From Diadema setosum (lineage: Eukaryota; Echinodermata; Echinoidea; Diadematoida; Diadematidae), in assembly GCF_964275005.1 (NCBI RefSeq), contig NC_092706.1:10115144-10179143 (forward strand): DNA of 64,000 bases. The letters run 5' to 3'. The notes under the pieces are model-generated. The model had not been told where the DNA came from. It saw nothing but the letters and a program-made list of their open reading frames with translations, and did no database searches. Shown here in pieces: positions 60,601 to 64,000 of this stretch. The position numbers and the translations under genes are program-made. Numbering within the stretch: the first letter of the stretch is position 1; every line of letters starts with the position of its first letter.

Positions 60601-62161
60601 GCCATTTCTGTGCTAAATTCTAGAATCTGTGTGGACTACCTCTGTAGACGTCCAAAGTGTTGTATATTAAAACAAATAGTGTAAGATCTTCTACTCATGC
60701 AATGTAACAAGATTTCACACACGGTGAAAGATGAGGCGCACTATAGAGCACCTCTATCTTTCACCTTGTACGAAATCTTGCACCATTGCACTCGTGACCA
60801 TTCACTATTTGTATATTGTGCTCATATACAAATAGTGAAATACAAATAGTGAATGGTCACGAGTGCAATGGTACTATGGTGTACAAGATTTTGCACGAGG
60901 TGAAAGATAGACGCGCTCTATTCAACGAGGCGAAGCTGAGTTGAATAGTGTGACTCGTCTTTAACCGAGTGCGAAATCTTGTTCCGTTGCACGAGTAAAG
61001 ACCATTCACTATTTGTTCTATACAGCACCTCGACCGTCAACAGATTTGGTCCTCACAGATTCTTGAATTTAGCACAGAAATGGCAACCATTTTCTGTGAA
61101 AAACGAAATAGTAGCCGCACACTGGCAGTCACAGTGTACGTACGTACGCGAAACAGTTGTTTACAAAAATGAGTGACAAAAGTATGCGCTTGTTGACACG
61201 CTTGTACTAATTGTTGAATGCGTGCAGCAAATGTGTGTCTATTGTGACATCAGAGCCGTGTAATGGAACAAAAACTTGCGTCAATCTTGAGTTTAACACG
61301 GGAGGCAATGGAAATGGGTGACGTCAGCCATGCGCTATATCCATTTTTGCTGAAACAAAACTGCACGGCTGACAGCCAGAGCGTGCGATGGAACTTTTCA
61401 CTAAATGTCACGTGATGGGCAATCAACCAATCGGTTAGCTACATTCTAAATAGGTGTTGTATAATAGTTCATCATACAACTTCAAGACTTACCTTTTATA
61501 GCCATTTTCAGCTTGTCCAGACATTTCTGTAGTCTTGAGGGATCAACAGGGTCCGGCTCTGTGTACTTGGACTGAAAGACATCACAGACACTTTCTTCAT
61601 GAAGGAAACGTACTTTGAGCAACACCACAATGTTTACTTGTTCTACAGTCAACAGACAAACAAAATCTCATGCTGCACTTCACAATTTGGATGAGGTGAA
61701 AATATATTCAATTATAAGAATATCTTTACAGGGGCTATTATCCTACATGTGTATAAATGCGTGCCTCCTATACTGAGCCATGTAAAGATACAAAACAAGT
61801 ACAATAACAGAATCTCAGTCATGTAAAAATAACAACAAAAAACCCATTTTGTACTCTAGTCTATGAGCTTTTATCAGAAAGAAGTAAAGAAGAGTGGTCC
61901 AGTATTTTCAAGATAACAATTCAAACGCCAATCCTCCCAGTTGAAATAGTTGATCCAAACTTTAGCATTGGTTACACATAAAAGCAATTCTATGGAAGAA
62001 GACATACACACAGTTGTTGTACACACATGTGTGCGAGCATGAACTTACCATAGCCAGCCTCAATTTGTGGCTTTTGTGTGACCATGCTTTGATCTGCTTG
62101 CTGGTCATCTTCAGCTTCTCCATAAGGTTGGAGAGCACAGTGTCATGGTCACTGCCATTTT
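27770..62161 (-). CDS. MED1: Mediator complex subunit 1 (MED1/TRAP220), 5' end not in window
   Basis: Fifteen in-frame exons, read on the minus strand: 62161-62049, 61571-61493, 59765-59711, 46882-46741, 46300-46200, 45769-45671, 44481-44414, 43295-43209, 42449-42338, 41360-41245, 39406-39267, 37799-37604, 37305-37204, 36868-36681, 33502-27770; about 2,442 residues (human MED1: 1,581). MED1 joins Mediator to nuclear receptors and so to RNA polymerase II. The first 14 exons give the conserved Med1 domain, e.g. CFYVEVILQPNG, GPVGYLTPR, TLRQQAVYNTLIASCV, CLSIPITMRAV. The last exon carries two LxxLL boxes, an AT-hook-like RGRP, and a long Ser/Pro/Thr/Lys-rich tail. The start codon exon is missing: the first readable exon begins with two bases of a split codon. 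Confidence 0.96.
33086..33100 (-). other. MED1: MED1 LxxLL nuclear-receptor box 2
   Basis: Leu-Met-Asn-Leu-Leu inside NPMLMNLLQEH, aligned with the second human receptor box (MLMNLLK). It lies 44 residues after box 1, close to the human spacing of about 41. Confidence 0.9.
33218..33232 (-). other. MED1: MED1 LxxLL nuclear-receptor box 1
   Basis: Leu-Ala-Ser-Leu-Leu inside AQNPMLASLLQHA, aligned with the first human MED1 receptor box. This motif binds the AF-2 groove of ligand-bound nuclear receptors in vertebrates. Confidence 0.9.
33846..35606. mobile_element. TTAA-flanked element, 'CCCTATTCTAACTGG' family, copy 2, interrupted
   Basis: TTAACCCTAATCCCCACAGG at the left and GTGGGAATAGGGTTAA at the right. 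TTCAGATCTCGG and the following sequence match the copy at 15034-15801. Long G and C runs lie inside both ends (33892-33929, 35530-35541, 35562-35589). A 0.94-kb element is inserted within it. MED1 last intron. Confidence 0.7.
34523..35465. mobile_element. Nested element with TATGCCTCCGC ends
   Basis: TA-TGCCTCCGCC at the left and GCGGAGGCA-TA at the right, inserted in the TTAA element above; a TA target duplication is likely. The interior repeats TGACCTTTGACC-type words at about 120-bp intervals and ends with GGACGGACGGACGTACGGAC. No coding capacity. Confidence 0.7.
36190..36413. mobile_element. Tigger-like MITE, 'CTGCATACGCCGAATATTTCG' type
   Basis: TACTGCATACGCC at the left and GGCGTATACAGTA at the right, TA on both sides, 224 bp with repeated TCGCGAA words inside. 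It sits in an older repeat whose halves read CATTATAGCC and TTTTGTTATAACC. Confidence 0.75.
36681..36868 (-). CDS. MED1: MED1 exon (penultimate)
   Basis: EFDLTDHSSVKCKLHC to CLSIPITMRAVMKKAEQW, matching human KLYKGL...RCMSIPVTMRAIRRKAE. The acceptor is CTCTGCAG and the donor GTAGGG. It ends in phase 0. Confidence 0.93.
37204..37305 (-). CDS. MED1: MED1 exon
   Basis: GDSSKALLFEVAPCTHQKLT to FEHPAKDGVAV, matching human LLQFEVCPLSES...FQHPVNDS. Acceptor CACGCAG, donor GTGAGT. Confidence 0.93.
37604..37799 (-). CDS. MED1: MED1 exon
   Basis: DLPDQKHSYIID to QQAVYNTLIASCVRSKDHAG. The human counterpart includes RHQVAYNTLIGSCV. It starts in phase 0 and ends after one base. Donor GTGAGG. Confidence 0.94.
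38205..38324 (+). mobile_element. 3' end of a LINE or SINE with (CAAT)n tail
   Basis: GCTGAATAAATGGCCTACC is followed by CAATCAATC repeats (38298-38321), the layout of a non-LTR element 3' terminus. About 100 bp remain; no coding part. Confidence 0.5.
38505..38850. repeat. Diverged repeat related to 63585-63990
   Basis: GTTGATTTATGATATCC, TGAATATCTA, CAAGCCAAGAATCC and CTGTCAATCACTGCTAAA recur in the same order near 63570-63825. Both copies end in an inverted pair around GAATGCACCTTCCCC / GGGGAGAGTGCATTCC (clear at 63872-63984). An unclassified dispersed element. Confidence 0.4.
39267..39406 (-). CDS. MED1: MED1 exon
   Basis: VSTQYADLSAATALNTLICR to RHSRMNMFHV, corresponding to human TYAPLYELITQFEL...NHNMRFYAAL. 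Acceptor ATTAG, donor GTGAGT. Confidence 0.9.
39816..39935. repeat. tRNA-like fold-back repeat
   Basis: ATGGGACTCGAACCTGTC and GACAGGTTTGAGTCCCATGG face each other, each containing a B-box (GGTTCGAGTCCC on the minus strand). On the minus strand CTGGTGGTAGTGCC could be an A box. This suggests a tRNA-derived SINE piece within an inverted repeat of about 120 bp. The neighbouring fold-back transposon starts at its end. Confidence 0.45.
39934..40961. mobile_element. Fold-back DNA transposon, copy B (inverse of copy A)
   Basis: It has the same TTAA-AGATAATAAAAAG ends and the same arms as 7260-8290, but the arm with the GCTGTACAGC hairpin is now on the left, so the copy is inverted. Length is 1,028 bp. 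The high similarity of the two copies suggests recent activity. MED1 intron. Confidence 0.85.
41245..41360 (-). CDS. MED1: MED1 exon
   Basis: ILPLTNQNSIMIPATFVLKL to IRQLQNIQG, corresponding to human ITSANSVDLPACFFLKFPQPIPVS...LQNCTG. Donor GTGGGT. Too short to show up as a simple open frame. Confidence 0.9.
41595..42150. mobile_element. TTAA-flanked MITE, 'AAAGGACAAGTTCACC' family, copy 3
   Basis: TTAAAGGACAAGTTCACC at the left and GGTGAACTTGTCCTTTAA at the right, 556 bp, with terminal repeats well over 100 bp. MED1 intron. Confidence 0.82.
42338..42449 (-). CDS. MED1: MED1 exon
   Basis: PLPKDLGLSVTVGIESGTQ to TMDNKIT, corresponding to human SLGMNASVTIEGTS...VDNKWT. Acceptor CTTTCAG, donor GTAAGC. 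Confidence 0.92.
42609..42690. repeat. Homopolymer block (C)n(A)n
   Basis: A run of C is followed directly by a long run of A and short TAAA repeats. It may be the poly(A) tail of an unrecognised retroposed element, but no body is seen. Confidence 0.6.
43209..43295 (-). CDS. MED1: MED1 exon
   Basis: HPMRLTYFVSPYDLLDVEKK, corresponding to human HLMNLKYYVSPSDLLDDKT. 87 bp; acceptor ATCAG, donor GTGAAG. Phases fit both neighbours. Confidence 0.92.
43711..43803. repeat. 46-bp tandem duplication
   Basis: AAAATGATATGGCCAAGG to CACAAAGATAATT occurs twice head to tail with one small transposition of bases (GGTATTAC / GGTTATAC). Confidence 0.85.
44414..44481 (-). CDS. MED1: MED1 exon
   Basis: TEISPLMHISKGPVGYLTPR, then VGG; human has GSVGYLTPRSGG at this place. 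68 bp; acceptor CCATTAG, donor GTGAGT. Confidence 0.93.
44706..44992. mobile_element. Tigger-like MITE with TA ends
   Basis: TACAGTGCACTCCTGTT at the left and AACGGGAGTGCATTGTA at the right. Inner TTCGTTATAACG words are typical of pogo/Tigger derivatives. 287 bp, MED1 intron. Confidence 0.8.
45105..45235. repeat. Fragment of the 'CTGTAAAAGTGGAAATT' MITE
   Basis: TACTGTAAAAGCTGTAATTTTC opens at 45108 and resembles the terminus at 27214. No right end. Confidence 0.4.
45280..45642. mobile_element. Half copy of the 'AAAGGACAAGTTCACC' MITE
   Basis: Only the right part of the family is present (CTCCTCATCCAGCGGTTCC, CATAACTTTTGCATTGAATG, GATGTGTTCTACTAATG), ending in CCCTTTAA. It abuts the end of MED1 exon 45671-45769 by about 30 bp. 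Confidence 0.65.
45671..45769 (-). CDS. MED1: MED1 exon
   Basis: KMKCTAFNCLVALETDLKTV to KKMPPPG, corresponding to human KTKMYLALQSLEQDLSKM. Acceptor TTGTAG, donor GTACGT. Confidence 0.92.
46200..46300 (-). CDS. MED1: MED1 exon
   Basis: SCPEMCEVLKKNDFKEFTEH to QLGGDT, corresponding to human SCPELVQQLREKNFDEFSKHL. The acceptor AAAG at 46301 is chosen over one two bases inside because only it keeps frame with the preceding phase-0 exon. Confidence 0.92.
46741..46882 (-). CDS. MED1: MED1 exon
   Basis: LKSTWSVEKTDVYLSSDCFY, then VEVILQPNGSVRDVMLALGH; human has CYITSDMFYVEVQLDPAG. The intron before it (46883-59710) is 12.8 kb because of nested insertions. Confidence 0.94.
46883..47785. other. 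MED1 intron, left of the nested insertion
   Basis: No coding sequence. (CA)n lies at 47250-47299 and A-rich tracts at 47390-47420. Confidence 0.5.
48530..48838 (+). mobile_element. LINE 3' end with (CTGAA)n tail
   Basis: GAAATGCAGAAATAAAAA is followed by CTGAACTGAA repeats (48811-48838), the form of an L2/CR1-type 3' terminus. The upstream 250 bp may be its 3' UTR. No coding part recognised. Confidence 0.5.
49629..51322. mobile_element. Decayed 1.7-kb element with CCGAAGGTTCGTT ends
   Basis: GTTATTCCGAAGGTTCGTTT at the left is mirrored, with several mismatches, by AACGAACCTTCGGGAAAAC at the right (about 27 of 34 match). The word CCGAA.GTTCGTT recurs at about 50940-51140. Nested within the 11.3-kb insertion. 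Confidence 0.5.
52840..52985. promoter_or_regulatory. GC-rich island 1 in the 11.3-kb insertion
   Basis: A sharp GC-rich block in AT-rich surroundings, with CCGCGCGCGGG and tandem GGGCCGGGCC words that fit G-rich Sp1-type sites. Function unknown; it may be a promoter or a simple GC-rich repeat. Confidence 0.35.
53379..53740. repeat. Minisatellite, about 100-bp unit, four copies
   Basis: Units run ATCTCAACAAC, GAACAGTTGACTATGCTAC, TGATTGTTTGTGTGGTAG, with small indels. It lies within the 11.3-kb insertion. Confidence 0.85.
54635..54775. promoter_or_regulatory. GC-rich island 2 in the 11.3-kb insertion
   Basis: It contains GCATGCGCC (NRF-1-like) and CpG-rich words such as GGGAAGCGCGAGCGCC. 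A 84-codon frame starts at 54654 but resembles no known protein. Confidence 0.3.
55335..55451 (+). promoter_or_regulatory. Promoter-like island 3 with a short start-codon exon
   Basis: TTACGTCA (CRE/ATF-type) at 55385 and CAATATGGCGAC (YY1-type, spanning the ATG) precede a 51-bp frame, ATG at 55401 to AAG at 55451, 17 codons, followed at once by GTACTG. The peptide MATYVYARTLNTCVGRK has positive and no acidic residues. A first exon of a captured or resident gene is possible; no downstream exon was recognised. If not spliced, the frame stops after 29 codons. Confidence 0.35.
55690..56310. promoter_or_regulatory. CpG-rich island 4 in the 11.3-kb insertion
   Basis: About 600 bp rich in CpG (GGCGCGCAG, CCGGCGCGCGCAGCGAG), with a donor-like GAGC|GTGAGT at about 56206 and a TATAAA at 56252. 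Open frames on both strands are short and unlike known proteins. It has the look of a promoter with a non-coding exon. Confidence 0.35.
58825..58902. repeat. (AC)n microsatellite cluster
   Basis: Three ACAC tracts are separated by short GC-containing words, within the 11.3-kb insertion near its right end. Confidence 0.85.
59711..59765 (-). CDS. MED1: MED1 exon
   Basis: 55 bp: SSLPAMNERLDSIARQVG, against human TSLPAMTDRLESIARQNG. Acceptor TTTTCAG, donor GTAAGT. Confidence 0.94.
60246..61470. mobile_element. 1.2-kb fold-back element with nested palindromes
   Basis: The outer arms mirror each other: TGATTGGTCGATTGCTCATC and GATGGGCAATCAACCAATC; GTGGCTGTCAGCCGTGC and GCACGGCTGACAGCC. The centre holds two further palindromes, 60673-60811 and 60843-61015, each bounded by CAAATAGTG / CACTATTTG and containing CAAGATTT.GCAC and GGTGAAAGAT. 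No coding capacity. It ends about 25 bp from the donor of MED1 exon 61493-61571. Confidence 0.75.
61493..61571 (-). CDS. MED1: MED1 exon
   Basis: 79 bp: SKYTEPDPVDPSRLQKCLDK, then LKMAIK, matching human LVSCLETLQKALK in position. The donor GTAAGT lies within about 25 bp of a large palindromic element. Confidence 0.9.
62049..62161 (-). CDS. MED1: MED1 exon, first one readable in window
   Basis: NGSDHDTVLSNLMEKLKMTS to HKLRLAM, matching human SSLLERLHAKFNQNRPWSETIKLVRQVM in position. The acceptor ACAAACAG leaves two bases of a split codon, so at least one upstream exon with the start codon exists. No convincing partner was found up to 64,000. Confidence 0.88.
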
Positions 62162-62948
62162 CTGTTTGTGTAAAATACAATAAAAATGAATACATAGGAT
62201 TAGAGCTCTAAACAAGAACAGAAGGAGATTAAAAGCATAGAGCATAAGTTGGTAAGGTGTCTTAAGTTGTTATTAGTATTTAGCACTTAACACTTACTTT
62301 TGATTCTTGATGATTTTGTTTTAAGTACAGTCTAGACCTTGTCTACAAATTTGTATCCAATACATGCCAGCTTTCCGTCATAGTGACTGGCTAACTTCAG
62401 CAGATGATGCATGTGCATTGTATTCGTAAGCTAGGTGTATCAGGGTAGCGAGCGAGTAGCAAATCGGTAACTAGACCTATTCAATTTATGTCGGCATCCA
62501 ACAATATTTACGCCAACTTATGGCAATCATTTTTCATAATTGATCCTCGAATTCGGTTCACAATGCAATGGCATCGATCATTGAAACACTGAAACATGCA
62601 TGTCAGAATACATTTCTGTAAGTGTAACTGAAATATCAGTGTCAAAGTCAGGTCAGAATACTACATTGCCGAATGGATTGCCGAAAAGTGGCAAAAGCTG
62701 AGAACTCTACTCCACTGATTTCTGCTCATGATGAGCTGCGACTACTAATGCTAGGGAGATCTAAATTTAGCAGTTACTCTTAGAAATATATCACCTTGAA
62801 AATCCCCCGGAATACAGTCACCGCTATCAGAATTTGGTCACGCGATATGCACGTTCAAAGTCAATGCGTGTTCAAGGCAGCTGAAAATGCGGCGCACACT
62901 ACATGTAACTTGTTGGCGCAAAATTGCATCGGTGATGTTGCAGCGCCC

Positions 62949-63126
62949 ATGTAAAAGTGGAAATTTTCGCGCATTTCGCGCAATCCGAAATCAGCGCGAA
63001 AATATAAGCACATGAATATTTTTGCTTGCCATATGTTCCAGAAGTTGATGTCGAGATTCCACTGAATTAAAAACATGTGAAACTCTTCTTACCCAGCCGA
63101 GCGCGAAAATATCCACTTTTACAGTA
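62949..63126. mobile_element. Tigger-like MITE, 'CTGTAAAAGTGGAAATT' family
   Basis: ATGTAAAAGTGGAAATTTTC at the left and AAATATCCACTTTTACAGTA at the right, about 178 bp; a relative of 27214-27433 with better-kept CGCGAAA words. Confidence 0.7.
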
Positions 63127-63584
63127 GTGACCAAATTACTGGGGAATCGGCACTTCCATTCAACCCTTGCACATTGAGTCACTGCATACCGGCACATACA
63201 AACATTTTGTTTTTCTTTTGCATTTTTGAGGATACCACCACACTCTGAGCTTGCGATAAGCAAAAAATCCTGCAAGAGAACGGCATATTTCTCGATTTTT
63301 AGCGCTTTTTCAGCGAGCCGTACTCTTAAAACTGGGCTTACATGTAATCCACGCATGCTTTTGGACAGTCGCGCCACAGTGAAATTTGGGATTTTGGATG
63401 GATTGTTGGGACTATGGGACCTTCCTGTTGTGAATGAGTATGCAAGTATGTGAATTGATGTGATTTGCGTGTGTTGTGACAGTAGAACTTACTGGCTGGT
63501 GATTACAGTGATAAGTGACCGAATTCCGGTAGGTGACCGAATAGGCCTACTGGTACTCTTACCCTATGTTGATTTGTGTCGATT

Positions 63585-63990
63585 CATGATATCCATAGTG
63601 ACATACAACATCACTCTTGTAGTCTTGCAGTGAAATGAATATCTACAAGCATTCCATATAGAGTCTATTTCTTAATAAATTTTCTTCTAATCTATTTTTC
63701 TTAAGATATAGTAATACAGTAGCTGTAGAGGTCTACTTTGTAGACTAGTTGGATATGCCCGCAATGTGAAACCTTCCAAACCAAGATTCTGGTTGTGACC
63801 TCATCTGTCAATCATTGCTAAACACGAGGAGTAGGACCTAATATTAATATTATCAATATTATGTTTAACAAAAGAATGCACCTTCCCCTCGACTTAGCAT
63901 AAACTTGCATGTTTCTGTGATATTAAATGTGAAAGCCAAAAAAGGAACATGCAAGTTATGCTTGGTCTTGGGGAGAGTGCATTCCAAAGT
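63585..63990. repeat. Dispersed repeat with terminal hairpin
   Basis: Shares ordered words with 38505-38850. The last 113 bp (63872-63984) form a hairpin, GAATGCACCTTCCCC with AACTTGCATGTT against AACATGCAAGTT and GGGGAGAGTGCATTC. Confidence 0.45.
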
Positions 63991-64000
63991 CTTTTGCCAG

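Larger units (their letters stand above)
62162..64000. other. MED1: MED1 5' intron, repeat-rich, start exon not found
   Basis: Apart from the MITE and the repeat near 63585-63990, nothing coding is recognised. Donor-like sites on the minus strand (for example at about 63092, 63339 and 63561) were tested for an ATG exon ending after one base of a codon; none fits. CAGTCTAGACCTTGTC at 62329 is a lone transposon end. Confidence 0.4.

Noticed and set aside
63325-63377. ATG-containing segment before a GTAAGC on the minus strand as MED1 start exon
   Set aside because: It would end in phase 0, while the next exon needs one base of a split codon; the peptide also does not resemble the MED1 N terminus.

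Overview
The window is nuclear DNA from an invertebrate animal: two intron-rich genes with standard GT/AG splice sites, AT-rich introns, and a very dense load of short inverted-repeat DNA transposons. The repeat flavour (TTAA-flanked elements opening AAAGGACAAGTTCACC, Tigger-like elements, fold-backs, elements ending in a CTTGGCGGAGG-type tail) and the protein sequences suggest a marine deuterostome, most likely an echinoderm. That is an inference; no species can be fixed from the sequence alone.

Layout. 1-5,000 holds no recognisable protein gene; it has a possible promoter and 5' exon for the next gene (about 860-1060), a 5'-truncated LINE on the minus strand (2545-3215) and a 670-bp near-perfect palindrome (3264-3936). 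A second LINE remnant lies at 5090-5890. BECN1 (Beclin 1, the autophagy regulator of the class III PI3-kinase complex) follows on the plus strand: 11 coding exons, 6038-19887, 452 residues, complete. 19.9-27.8 kb is the tail-to-tail space between the two genes and holds repeats and both 3' UTRs. MED1 (Mediator subunit 1) fills 27770-62161 on the minus strand: 15 coding exons are readable, including a 5.7-kb last exon with the two LxxLL nuclear-receptor boxes. Its first coding exon, with the start codon, was not found and probably lies beyond 64,000 or in the repeat-rich stretch 62.2-64 kb.

Both genes act in core cell functions (autophagy; RNA polymerase II co-activation). Nothing in the window says they work together; they are simply convergent neighbours with about 7.9 kb between stop codons.

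The most unusual item is an 11.3-kb insertion (47851-59145) in one MED1 intron. It has perfect 15-bp inverted ends (CAGGGCTCGACCTTA), a 5-bp target duplication, sits inside a smaller TTAA-type transposon, and carries no recognisable transposase. It does carry several GC-rich, promoter-like islands, one with a short start-codon exon followed by a splice donor. Second is the Beclin BH3 segment, where the usual Gly-Asp pair is Ser-His. Many introns hold nested or abutting inverted-repeat elements whose ends and target duplications can be read directly.
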